64,000 nucleotides of DNA from Aquanectria penicillioides (taxonomy: Eukaryota; Ascomycota; Sordariomycetes; Hypocreales; Nectriaceae): positions 2,294,001 to 2,358,000 of the forward strand of contig PYIU01000008.1 in the NCBI GenBank assembly GCA_003415625.1. Reading direction: 5' to 3'. How positions within the stretch are numbered: the stretch's first letter is position 1; every line of letters starts with the position of its first letter. The notes beneath the pieces were generated by a model. It did no database searches. It worked only from the letters and a program-made list of their open reading frames with translations, and was not told the DNA's origin. The translations under genes were made by a program, and so were the position numbers. Positions 44,660-56,409 of the stretch are shown here, piece by piece.

Positions 44660-47600
44660 CTACAGCCATCCTCGACTCCTACTCAGCCGCTTATAGCTGC
44701 TGTTCCTCACATCGGGAGGCTGGTAACCAGTAGTACACACAGTCTCGGTCCCCAAATTGCCGTTCGGGGAACTCTCGTCAACCTCTTCGAAGAAATAATG
44801 GTTTGCGCTGTGCGCGTACGCAACCCGCCAAGGAACCTCTAGGTGCTTCTTTTCCGGGCCACCGCCACAGCTACCATTGAGTTGTGTGCTGGGTGGGCTA
44901 TTGACGGCCAAGGCGAACAGGTTCTGAGGCTCTGTAAAGTCAGTGACCAGGCCATTGCGTATGATGAAATAAAACAGGCAAAACATGTTGATTCCGAAAA
45001 CGATGATGAGAACAACGTAAAAGATGTTCTGCCAATCGTTGACATGCCCTGAAGTGTACTGCTGGGTAATTAAGGAAGCGTTGAAGGCTTGAAGATGACC
45101 CGGACCCCCGGTGACAACATTATCAGGATCATCGTAGTCCCAGTAGTGTCGAAAAGGAGTGTCGATGGCACTTATGACAATGACGGAGCTAGCGTAGACT
45201 GCAAGAGCCTCGGCTATAGATGGTAGAGAAGTCGGGAGCTTGGGTGTCTGGAGAGTTAGCTGAGTGATGATACGGGCGTTGGAGGCATTAGCGTTGGACA
45301 CGCCGCCGTTGATATCCATCGACAATCGCCATTGATCTGCTAGCCACTAGACGGGCAGTTAGCATGGTCAACTTGTATGTTTAGCCACACAAGGACTTTG
45401 CGTGTGTTTCTATCATACCTTCCAATCTAAAGACGGCTCTGACCATACTTGGTCCCCGTTAAAGGACCGAAGATAGCTGTTTATGTCGGTATCATCCTCA
45501 CAATGGGCTCTCAGAGTCGCACCAGCTGTGCCTGAGATGTTGAACTGAGTCGAGCAGTTGGGCGACGTCCAGGAGCGCAGCTGGCACAGCGTGTAGTTGC
45601 TAAAATTGGCGGTTTTGCTCAGGATATAGATCGAGTCTGATCCGCTAATGGTTGTGTTGGTGACGAAGTTGTAGTCGTACGGATACTGCATATACTTGGT
45701 TAGCCCGAGTCGGTCGATGGGCTGGCTTGAAGGCGAGCCCCAGAAATAGAGCAGTAACATACGAGCTGGAAGACTGGCGGTCTTCGCTGATACTGTGGTC
45801 CCCACTTGAAAATATCATCAATGTTCGTTCTATTGAGGTAATTCTCCTTGCCATCGCTATTTGTAGGGGGCGGAACATCGCCTCCCCAGCCGCTCCAGCC
45901 TGTGACCTGATCGCCGACACCTGTCTCATTAACAATAGCGTCGGGCCACTCAGTGTAGATGAGGGGCTTTAGATCATCCTTGTCCATATTGACACAAAGC
46001 ACATTAAGAGCTGGAGCCACCACGCCAGCTCGAACGGCGTACTCTCCAACCCCGAGAGATCATCAGGCTGCAGGATACCGTTCACGGGGTTTGTCGACGC
46101 AGGGTAGACGCCGGGATGGGGCATGGCCAGAGTGACATTGTTGATGATTCTTCCCGTCTTTTCGTATTGGTTCGTTACGTTGGCATGGGAGGTCTCAATC
46201 CAGGCTGAGTACATGGTGATGTTGTCGTAGAGCAACATGGAGCTGGTAGGTCGATCCTTCAGGTCGTTTGGGACAATGGTGCCATTCTTGTTGATGTTTG
46301 TCCACGTGTTCATGAAGTTGAGGAGATTTCGGTATGACTGACCAGAAAATTGGATGTTCATGCACGATTCCTCGGCAAACTCATCCTCTTCTAGATTTAT
46401 GAGATATGGACAGTCCTGCTTGACGTACTCCGCATTGGCGTACGAGGCACGTACATAACCCGAGAGCTCCTTGGATTCCCATTTGCCATACTTGAGCTTG
46501 GGGGAGATCATGGCATCGGAGGCAGTGGTATAAAAGGCAGCGGCAAATGTTGCTGTAAGGGATAGCATTCCAAGAAGAGTAAGTGCCGAAGAGGGCAAAG
46601 TCTCGAAGTGGGTGACGAGGGAACCCGGCTGAATAACCCAGTTGCGCATAGTCATCTCGGCCAAGGACATGCCATGGGCCTTTCGAATGAAGGACCGCCG
46701 AGTAAGGACCTGGCCGAGAAAGGAGACGAAAACGGTGACGAAGGACATTTCGACTGTCTTTGCGAGCAGGGCAGCCAGGGTAGTGGCGGTTGAGGGCAAT
46801 AAGCCATGCTTGGAGGATATTCGCTTGCCCCATCTGGGCTGAAGGATGGCGGTGACGAGCCAGATGCCACTCAGGAGGGTGGAATAGAGGGACAGAACGT
46901 AGATAGTGATAGAGAGCCAGCTGGTCCTCTTCTGATGGATATCATGGCTGGACCAACAATTGCTCGGCGGCTCGCGAAACTTTCTGTAAAACACATCATC
47001 ATCAAAGTCATCTTCGTCATCTTGCACCTCGCCTCTATGGTCTAGGTGGTCGAGGCCGCTAGTGGAACTCATGCCGGGAGAGTTGCGGGCAATAAGCGGG
47101 ACGCTCCGGGCTCCAGTTGACTCATCATTGGAATCGTCCTCAACATCTTGGTCCGAGGCAGACCTCGAAGGGTTCCAGATAGTGGGGTCCTGGTTCCTGG
47201 GAGACATGCCGGGTGCCCGGGATACGTCAGGACTCAAGTACGTGGTTGGAGGAAATTCGGATGAAGGATTAGGGGATACGGCGGTGTTGGGCGAGTCGAT
47301 TGAAACACTATCGATGAAGGCTTGGCACGAATGTGGAGTGTCAGGAGGGCTCGTCCTGACAGCGATTCGGGCTGACGAGTTGCCGATCGCGGAGATGCCA
47401 ACCCCCCGGTCGTCGACATTAGAACTACCGGCCACGGTACCGTGGCTGCTCGGGTGGTAAAAGTGGTCCATTTCGTGCTCTCCGTCGAGCATGCGCTGGT
47501 AGCCACTGCTCTTGGTGCTTGTGCTCCGGAAGAGACCCCGAGAGAAGGATTGTGTGGATGACGGAGGAGGCCCGAGGGAACTTCGGCGAGTGGCAGAAGA

Positions 47601-47681
47601 GGCAGAGTGTGAGATGAAAGACGGCCCATACTGAGACTCTGGAGTATCGAGGCTGTCATAGTTCATCGAGGACTCGGCCAT
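44660..47681 (-). CDS. Large multi-pass glycosylated membrane protein of unknown function, frame lost at a G-run
   Basis: Three exons in the model: 45763-47681, 45419-45685 and 44660-45343 (introns 45686-45762 and 45344-45418). The protein has about 956 residues. A Ser/Pro-rich cytoplasmic N-terminus of about 235 residues leads to several membrane segments (SITIYVLSLYSTLLSGIWLV, LLAKTVEMSFVTVFVSFLGQ, SALTLLGMLSLTATFAAAFY). A long Cys-containing extracellular domain with many N-X-S/T sites follows, then a last segment (FYVVLIIVFGINMFCLFYFI) and a cytoplasmic tail. In Hypocreales such proteins are often labelled formylmethionine deformylase-like, a name without biochemical support. The plus-strand run CCCC at 46050-46053 lacks one base: with it the sequence reads DLSGVGEYAVRAGVVAPALN; without it the frame stops soon after. 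All other phases agree. Confidence 0.82.
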
Positions 47682-48100
47682 TGTGCGAGAGTCTTCGTAC
47701 GAGCCGTAGGTGAGTCCTTGTGCCCTTCTTCAGTGGGTTTCACGAGACTGAGTTGAATGCAGCGAGTCTGGGGTGAGGGCCTCATAGCAGTTTTATAGAG
47801 GTCTTGATTAAGCTATGATTGTAGAGTTAGAGGATAAAGAAAAGCGGATATACACGCTAGCCGCATGCGCTGAACCTGTGCAATTTGAGTAAAGTGGCAG
47901 ATGCGACTGACAATGGTGAACTGTGGAGTGGGTTCCGGGAGGTTGATGGTTCAATGTCTGGAAGGATGACTTTTCTTACAACTTCAATTAGGGTAGGAGA
48001 AGGAAAAAGAAAAAAAAGAGAAAAAAAAAGAAAAAGAGGATGGGTGCCCGGGGAAAGAATGAAAGAAAAAAATTGGTTGACTTTCTGCCTTTTCTTTATT

Positions 48101-48118
48101 CCCCCCCCCCCCCCCCCC
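48101..48118. repeat. C18 homopolymer
   Basis: Uninterrupted run of 18 cytosines shortly after an A/G-rich tract. Its exact length is doubtful given the C-run losses elsewhere in this sequence. Confidence 0.85.
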
Positions 48119-48921
48119 TTACCAGTCAATGGTGCTGACGGCGGACAGTGGGCAATGTAAGTTGGTCTACAAAGAGATGTGTGGGCCCAAGAGGATTCCA
48201 GAATTGGTCAGGACCGGGATTCTAACAAAGTCCACGTTATGGCCCTAGACCTTGCTTGTAGAGCCAAAGGAATATTACGAACCACAGTTGCTTTCTTGGG
48301 GGGGTGAGCTGAGAGGCGGGGAGAGACGGAAAGAAAAAGAGAAGGAAAAAGAAGAAGGAGAAGAAGAAGCACCAGAAAGAAAGATTATGAAGCACGGATA
48401 TGGCTGTGGTCAAAAGGGAAATGAACTGGCTGTGTGAGTGCAGTGCGCGCGGTAAAGGAGCCAAAAGTTTCGCAGGGTTCGCCTGTTTGAGAGTGGACGA
48501 GGAAAGTGGGTCAGGGGGGAGGGCGAGCATCTCCATAGTGGCGAGGTATTAGAGTAATAAGGCTGAGCTGTGATTTGCCGTAGTTTTCAACGAGCAAGGC
48601 GAGGGAACTCAAGGTAGAGAGGCCGAGGCAGATGATGGTCGCGCTGCATGCACTGGCTACTGACGGTCTGGAGACGGATGCGGCTAACTAACAGATGTAT
48701 TTTCTCCGATTTGACAGGCGCGCGGGAGGGGCTGAGTGCGCAGGCTAAAATCACTAGACTGGTGCATGCCCTGTGCAATGCACTGGGAGGGAGGGACAGA
48801 TGCTGCTCCTCGGGGATTGTAAGTTGCGAATCGAACTTTTGTCCTCTTTCCTCGTCCTCTTGTCAGCTTCGGCTCTCGAGGGTGGAGATCCTTGCTGACA
48901 TGTCCCCATCCCTACCATGTC

Positions 48922-48970
48922 ACCTACCTACCTAGGTACCTACCTACCTACCTAGGTAGGTACCTAGGTA
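48922..48970. repeat. TACCTA/TAGGTA palindromic repeat
   Basis: Dense alternation of TACC, CTAGG and GGTA, almost fully self-complementary over about 49 nt. Confidence 0.85.
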
Positions 48971-50262
48971 TCCAATGGCAATACCTAAGTACCTATTCAA
49001 ACATCTCCACAACGCTTTCCCTCCCCTCCCATCTCCATTTCTCATCGCCCAGACTTGCCAAGACAGCTCCCCTGCCATTCCCTACCATCATCCATTCACT
49101 CACCAAGTTGAACCAGTTCCCATGGCCTGATTTGATCGCACATTGTCTGTCCTTGCGCTCATTGCTTTCCTGTCGTTGTCCAGCAGGGGCTTTCTTCAGC
49201 ACTCATGCATCCATTTATTCATCCATTTATTCATTCATCCATTCAATTGTTGACCGAACGGCAACCCAGGCAGAAACAGTCTGCCCGCCAGCGCCACGTC
49301 TTTTCATAACCTTGAGTGGCTTCCCCTAAAAGATGATCAAACAACACCCTGGGCCATCACTCAGCATTGAGCTGCTCTGCTATTTATGGATCTCTCTGCC
49401 ACCAAGCTTGTTGAACAAGGCTAGTTCATGGCATGCACTAAACGGGCCTCGTCGTCTCACCCACCCAACCTTCGAGGCTCAGCTGCCACCGGCCGACTAC
49501 ACACACGTAGATCCATCTCCGTGGCCTAGTGCTGAGGCGCAGATACAACACCACTTTGCAATTTGCTGAACCGCCTACTTAACCATATTTCCTAATTCCA
49601 TCGCCTCATCTTACCTTACCATGCCTATCAGGCACGGCCCCCAAGTTTGCTGACATCATCTAGGCACGCGTCAGCATCATGTTTGTGAGCAATCTTTCCA
49701 AGTTCCGCTCCGTCCCCATTTCCATCTCCTTCTTCGTCTAACAAAATCCATGCCCATAGTACTCTGTCTTCAGCCAATTCAGTGAACATACATTCTCTTC
49801 TCCAGTTTTAGCTATGTAGTTATAAAAGGGTGAGAGTAGTTGTATCTGAATGATTCAAGGCCCAGACGGGTATGTACCAAGAAGGATAAGAAACAAAAAA
49901 AAAACCTTCCCACTCCTCGAGCATACACAACACATCCGGCACCCCAGTTCGCATCAACATGACCCGATATGGCTGGCTGCATGTGTACATGTATACATGT
50001 TAAATAACAAAGACACAATCTTGTCCTTTCGCATTTGGATATTCTTCATTAGCCATGTCTAGTCCAGCCCAGCCCAGGCCAATTATGTCAAAATCCTTTC
50101 GCCTGCCCGCGCTGCATCCCAAAGAGCGTCCGTTCGGTAGCTGTCAGACTATAGTCACACCATGCTGCTCCTGTTTCATGATCCAGACACCAAGGAGAAA
50201 GATAAATCCTCCAAAAACCACCTCATTACTCGTGCGTTATTCCTCATTCTGACTGCCTCCGA

Positions 50263-52994
50263 TCAACCAACCACTGCAGCAGCCCGACGCTGGCTGTTGC
50301 CACCGACCTTCTTCTGAGTGCCGGGTCGTGCAAGAGTGTACTTGGCAAACGCCCTTGCCAGAGCCTTCTTGCAACTGACCTTTTGGCTGCCTACAAAGCT
50401 GTCGACGGTAACCGCAATCGCTCGGTCAATGTCTTGAGTCGAACAGTACTCCGACAGGCGCATTCGACAAAATGACTCGCTGATTCGGATGATGGCCTCA
50501 AGATGACGGACCTGTTTCCCCAATTATTAGCACACCACTGCGCCCAGTGTTACATGTTAGACTGAATTTCCCACGTACCGTGATGGGATACGCTCCCGTA
50601 GCCAAAGACTCCCGCCTCATGTCAGCGAATAGTCGAGCAATTTTGTCCTCGTCCACGTGATAGAGTTTAGGACTGCAGCGCTCACGGGCGTATAAAATGT
50701 ACTTTCGTAAGAGCTCCTGGGGAATCTCGCCTTCTTTGGAAATTGATGTACCCTGGGTCTCTGCTTGCGCCGAGTCGTGTTCAACTTCCATTGAGTCTTG
50801 CGCCAATTGGCTCAAGGGATGGCTGCGGCTGTGAGAACCAACAATAAAACGCGCCAGGCGCTCATCTTCCGCTGGCTCAACTGTATCACGCACTACACAC
50901 AAGATATCGAAACGTGACAGGATAGGCTCCGTAAGCTGTACATTGTGCGAGAAGGGGATCGTTGAGTTGTATCGGCCACCGATAGGATTGGCCGCCGCAA
51001 TGACACCGCATCGCGCTTGCAACGTTGTCACGATGCCAGCTTTGGAGATGGAAATGGTCTGTTGCTCCATGGCTTCGTGGATTGACGTTCGATCTTGGTC
51101 ATTCATCTTGTCAAACTCATCGATCAAACAAGTTCCTCGATCAGCAAGAACTAAGGCTCCTCCCTCTAGCGTCCATTCACTCGTCAGGGGGTCTCGACGG
51201 ACACTAGCTGTCAAACCCACAGCACTGGCACCTTGACCGGTAGCGAAAACAGCACGGTGGGCCGTCTTCTCGACGTACTTGAGAACCTGGGACTTGGCAG
51301 TTCCTGGGTCACCAAGGAGGAGGACATTAATGTCTCCTCGAAGGTGGTGCATTCCCTTGGTGACTTTTGCCACACCGCCGAATAGCGAAAGAGCCACGGC
51401 TGTCTTGATATCCGTGTGCCCATAGATACTCGGTGCAATTGAGTTGATAATCTTGTCTACGATGTTGGGGTCCCGCGATAGCTTGCGGATGTTGTGCTCA
51501 TCCTCCTCGGTCAGTCGGAAACCAGCCAGCTGATCGTGAGACTTAACGACGTTGTTCGCCTCTAGGATGGTAGCAAACACGGGAAATCCGTTACGGTTGT
51601 TGAGCTGGGCGTCGTAGTTGTTGCGGTAAATTCCAGTAACCTCAATTTCCTCGCCAGGCTTGGCCTTATCGATGAGATCCCAAAGGAGAATAACCTCACG
51701 CGTTCGAGGGAGACGCCCGGCTGGAACAGTGCCGGGTGACTCTTGCAGCGTGAGCTTTTGGTAGTTGCGATAGACAGTCTTCTCGGAGTTGAGGGTAAAG
51801 GGCCCTCGAGATTGGCAACTCTGGCAATAAGAGATCTTGACCTCAACATTGGATTCCTGCTGGAAAGGGCCCAGTGTGACACCGCACTTGGTACAGTCAA
51901 ATTTGACGTACTTCAGTTGTGGGAAGACACCGGACCGTCGGGTAACGACTCCGCTGACACGCACAAGGCAGTTCAAGTGGGATTGTCGAAGCTGTCGGAG
52001 GGTATAGTGGACGGGTAGATCGAAGATGCGCACGTGAATCTCAGAGTGGATGCGTTCGTAGTCGGGATAGTGAAGGAGGACGACGTCCATGGCCACTTGA
52101 TCAAAAAGTTTGAGCATCTCAGCAGGGGCATTGGCAAGGAAATAGGCAAGAATGGCCTTGCTTTCAGACAGGTGCTCGTATGAAACCTCGAGGGACTCGG
52201 CGTTGACCTCACCCAAGGTTCGAATACGGTTTCCATAGACGGAGAATCCAGAAGCATCGGTGTATGAGGTCAGGAAAGCCTTGAACTCTCGCTTGATGGT
52301 TCGCTGAACTGAAGGTTGAGACACCCATTCGGTCAAGCTGGCAGCCTTGACATCTCCAAGGGCTTCGAGAGACAACTCTTCGGCCATGATATCTGTATCC
52401 ATGATATCATCAGGGTCCTCGTCATAGTGGTGACGTCGACGACGGGGCTGGGCGGTGAGATCAATGTCGCCTTCATCATCTTCACCAGGAAGAAAAGCAG
52501 CCGGAATACGCTGTCTGCGGGCAACCTCTCGGTCTCTTCTGTTTAGCTGCGCCTCGAGCTGTCGTCGGGCTCCCAAATCCATGTCGGCGTAGTCACCCTC
52601 GTCATCAAGATCAAGACCCTCGTAGTTGTCGCCTTCTCGATCTCGATAATCAGCCTCGAAGCCCTCACGGAACAAGTCGACATCATCTTCGGCCATCTCA
52701 TCAATGTCGTCAATGTCGTCCTGGATCTGGGCTTCCTCGTCAATGTCATCATCGTCATCGCCGCCGTGGGCAATGTTGAATTCGGCTGGGGGTGACGAGG
52801 GCATCGGGCTAGAGCCTAAGCCAACTGAGGAGGTAGCATCATCACCGCCACCACGCGATCGCTTACGACTTGATCGAGCACCCGATCGCCGGTTAGCGGA
52901 TGCGGGGTGGTCTCTCAACGGGGAGGAACTGGCGGGCGGTTAGCAGTGAACGGTAAGAAAAGGAGATGCACCATGGTAGGTGAGCTAACCTCAT
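50263..52994 (-). CDS. MCM2: DNA replication licensing helicase subunit Mcm2
   Basis: Subunit of the MCM2-7 replicative helicase loaded at origins in G1. Exons (minus order): a 5-nt first coding exon 52990-52994, 50579-52928 and 50263-50511; introns 52929-52989 and 50512-50578. The protein has 867 residues. The start becomes MSSSPLRDHPASANRRSG. An acidic N-terminal tail (the histone-binding and Cdc7-target region in the family) is followed by the C4 zinc finger CTKCGVTLG...CQSCQSRG (about residues 345-372), Walker A GDPGTAKSQ (about 545), Walker B LIDEFDKMNDQDR and the arginine finger SRFD (about 671). Mcm2 is distinguished from other MCMs by this N-terminus and by KLYHVDEDKIARLFADMRRE. Upstream lies a cluster of ACGCGT boxes, fitting G1/S transcription. 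Confidence 0.96.
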
Positions 52995-54097
52995 GATTCG
53001 CTTTCCCTTTGCGAGACAAAATGACTCCTTAAGGTTCTGATCACGAGCTTCAAGTTGAAGTACGAATGTATTAGTTGTGGTGCAAGGGGCAAGGATTATG
53101 GAGGGGTTTAGGTCGAAAATGAACGGAGTTGAAGGGGAAACGAGAGGTGGGATGCAAACCAAAGTGGAGCAGAGGCGTTGGCGGGCAGGTGAAGGAATGG
53201 GTAATTTCGCGTGTCAAGACGCGTTTTGACGCGTAAATTTGACGCGCTTGTCTTTTCAATGGAGGACGCGTAAAGTGGCTGCTAATAACGAAGGGATACT
53301 TGCTGATGGCCACTCGCTGAGATCATCCAGATGCTACTATCCCAGAAGTGTCAGTGAGCCAGATTGAATGCACATGATTCATGTTCATTTGGTCTTATAG
53401 CTCCGACTTTCATGATTCCATTGTTGCTATGAACCTACATAGTGCCTCATTCTGACTTTTAGTATGGGTCTAGCTTGGGATCTCGACTTGGTGCTACACC
53501 AGACTGAGGTTGAGGCACAAGTAAAACTTTACATGCTCTCTTGCTACATCGTGTCTATTGGGGATGTGTACCTAGGCATAAATCAAGACACTCAATTGTG
53601 TTGTTTGCGACATAATGGATCGACAGCCCTCCCACTTCTAGGAGGGTGGAAACTGAGCAGCACCTCTCAAATACCCATAACCTCAACACCCATGAAATGG
53701 AGTGTTTTGCGAGTACGAAACTGAGTAATTAAATTCACTAGGGGCATTGATTCAAGGTAATGTCGTCGAATGTATTGAATGCTGCGGAGCAAGTACCACT
53801 GCCGAAACTGAGCCGATGCTGACTGCTTGGGCCTTGCTGAGGTAAGACAAAATTACAAACCGCAAAATGCTCAAGCCTTACGCCATAGCCTGTCCGCGCT
53901 TTTCTGTCACCCTGTCCTGGCTTGCTTCTTATCGCGACGTTCCTGCTCGTCGAATTGCCATCATTCATCATCGCATCTTGCGCCATCTATCGACTGGTCT
54001 GGTACTTCATTCTCGACGCATCGCCCTAGATCATCAAATTTCCTCTTATCCCATTCGATATCCTTTTCCCGCATCCCTGTCATATTCTCATCGCGTC
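52995..54097. other. Divergent region MCM2 / UBR7
   Basis: Shared 1.1 kb upstream region containing the ACGCGT cluster. No coding region is supported; an 86-residue plus ORF at 53464 has no recognisable features. Confidence 0.55.
53219..53271. promoter_or_regulatory. MluI cell-cycle box cluster upstream of MCM2
   Basis: Three perfect ACGCGT palindromes at 53219-53224, 53229-53234 and 53266-53271, plus a five-of-six match ACGCGC at 53242-53247, within 53 nt and 225-280 nt upstream of the MCM2 ATG. ACGCGT is the binding site of the G1/S factor MBF (Swi6 with a DNA-binding partner). The cluster also lies in the region divergent from the UBR7 gene, but is closer to MCM2. Confidence 0.8.
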
Positions 54098-55869
54098 ATG
54101 GCGACGGATCCCGATTCCTCAGCCCTTACTCCAGCCGTGGACCAGGCTGCGAAGCCCGGTCCTGCACGTAAGGATAGCTTTTCTGCTAAGTCGCATACCT
54201 CTGACGACTCCCAGACTGCGGCAGAGTAAGACAAGAGATTCAAAGATGCCATAATCATAGAAAGTAACACACTGATAATTTTTAGGTTCATTCGCAGTCA
54301 GGAAATCCTCGAAGCCGATGCTCGTGAAGCTCTCCCTTATGTGCGCAGCCCGATCTGCATGCCTCGACCGACAGACACACTGACACTCGTTTTTTAGAGC
54401 ATCGAGACCTGTACCAAAATCCTCGGCCCGCTGCGACAAGCCGTCTTCGCCTGTCTAACTTGCAATCCCGCCCCGTCAAAGCAAGGTGATGACTGGACTC
54501 CGGCTGGTGTCTGTTACGCATGTTCTATCCAGTGCCACGGCGAGCACACTCTTGTTGAGATCTTCCAAAAGCGAAATTTCACTTGCGATTGTGGTACCAA
54601 ACGGATCCCACCAACAAGTCCATGCAACCTGCGTACCAATGAAGTCACCAACACTCGTGGCGGGGTTCACTCAGAGGAGCCTGATGTCAATAACAAATAC
54701 AATCACAATTTCCGCAACCGATTCTGCGGGTGCGAGTGTGATTACGATCCATTCGAGCAGAAAGGCACCATGTTTCAGTGTCTTGGCTTGGGCACTCATG
54801 AAACTGGGGGATGTGGTGAGGACTGGTATCACCCGGGTTGCCTGGTCGCCATGGGGCCCAACTGGTTTGAGAAGATGGAGAAGAAGGTGGTCAGAGCCTC
54901 CGAGGAAGGTACTGAAACGACCACTAAGCTATCGACAATTTCGGAAGGAAATGAAGGAGGAAACAAGCAGTCTGGTGAACAGCCTGTCGACGAGAACGCT
55001 GCTGTGGAGGACGAAGAAGAGGAAGACGTTCCCATGCCCCCGGATTCCCCGAAGAGGACCAGTTCGAGGGCTTCGTATGTTACAAATGTGTAGACGCAAA
55101 CCCTTGGATAAAGCGATATGCTGGCGCTTCTGGATTTCTCCCAGCCGTGTTCCTCGACCAAGCCAAGGTCGCGCCTGACGCAAAGCCAGTCGAAGAGGTC
55201 AACGCAGCTGATGTGTCGAGAAAGCGTAAAGCCGAAGACGACAGTGAGGACACACTTAACGTCAAACGTCAGAAGAGCAAGATTGGCGCTGAGACCAACG
55301 ACAACAACCGGGCTTCGACTGCTCACTCCGAAGAAGCAACCTCCGCTAAGGAAGCAGAGGAAGATACTGCCAACTCCAAGTGCAAGCTTCCTAATCTGCC
55401 ACCGGTACCTCAGGGCCAATTTTCTCTGTTTTTCAAGGACGACTTCCGGGAAAAGTTTTGTCGCTGCTCCTCGTGCTTTCGCACCTTGAACGAATATCCT
55501 CAGCTCCTTGAAGAAGAGGAAGTCTACGAGCCTCCCATTTCTGAAGATGGCGCCTCACAGCATGGCGGCTCGACCAATGGCAGCGGAAGTCTCCTAGAGC
55601 GTGGCGAGAGCGCTTTGCGCAATGTGGACCGCGTTCGTGCTATCGAGGGAGTCATGGCCTACAATCATCTCAAGGAGCAACTCAAGCCCTTCTTCCAACA
55701 GTTTGCAGATAGCGGCAAGGCCATTGGCGCCGAGGATATCAAGTCATACTTTGCCAAACTACGCGGCGACGAACGGGGCATCAAAGAAGCAGGAGAGGCG
55801 GCGGCGTCATCGTCCAAGGATGGTGGGGAAGGGGACGGGGACAATCGACAAGAGCAGAGCGGCTATTGA
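54098..55869 (+). CDS. UBR7/Mlo2-type UBR-box and PHD protein, frame lost at a C-run
   Basis: Homologue of human UBR7 and fission-yeast Mlo2, a putative E3 ubiquitin ligase; human UBR7 acts on histone H2B. Exons: 54098-54225, 54286-54340 and 54398-55869. The UBR box (about residues 75-145) shows CLTCNP, GVCYACSIQCHGEHTLVEIF and RNFTCDCGT. The PHD-like finger reads RFCGCECDYDPFEQKGTMFQCLGLG to CGEDWYHPGCLV, and its last part (FEGFVCYKCVDANPWIKRYAG) comes after the break. The C-terminus has a Lys/Arg-rich nuclear-localisation-like patch and the conserved FCRCSSCFRTLNEYPQLLEEEE. At 55047-55050 (CCCC before G) one base is missing: with one C added, PPDSPEEDQFEGF continues; as given, the frame ends at 55093. 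The total length then becomes an exact codon multiple, about 550 residues. Confidence 0.9.
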
Positions 55870-56409
55870 CCGAGGACGACATTAGGCGCAACGCCCGTGG
55901 CAGGGTGTAGTCATCAAAATGGCAGGGGATACGAAGTTTGCTTCAGAGTTGTGTAATATTAAGACATGTACCATTAATGATTACGGGTCAGATTGGGGGT
56001 TTGCCCCGCCGGTCCCCAGATTGGACGCATACTTGCAAGCTGTCAGTGAACATGAACACACTGGTGACGGGTTTAGGCAATCGAATTACTAAAGCCAAGG
56101 TGAGGTGTAGCTCTGAAATCAGGTAATGAGCGAGGAACTGACTGTTCAGCCCTTTAGTACCATTTCGTAAATTATAAAAAGCGCATTCCCCAATCAATAT
56201 CCATCGCCCAAAGCTGATGCCTTTCCTTCAAAATGATACATATATAAAACACCATCCAGCGCCCTTCCCTATGCCCTTCTTCTTTGTTTTTCTATTCATT
56301 ACAGTTGGGTATCGCTGAATCAAACACGTAGCCGGTTCCATCTTGTACTGGTGGTCTTTGATTCTGCCCAGTGCGAATGCAGCGTCAAGTCCAGCCAGCC
56401 AGCCTTGCA
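55870..56409. other. Convergent 3' region UBR7 / coiled-coil gene
   Basis: 540 nt holding the two 3' ends. Nothing else seen. Confidence 0.5.

Larger units (their letters stand above)
47682..50262. other. Gene-poor 2.6 kb region with homopolymers and palindromes
   Basis: No supportable gene. It contains a purine tract (about 47998-48070), an 18-nt C run (48101-48118), a second purine tract (48320-48380) and TACCTA/TAGGTA palindromes (48922-48970). Confidence 0.55.
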
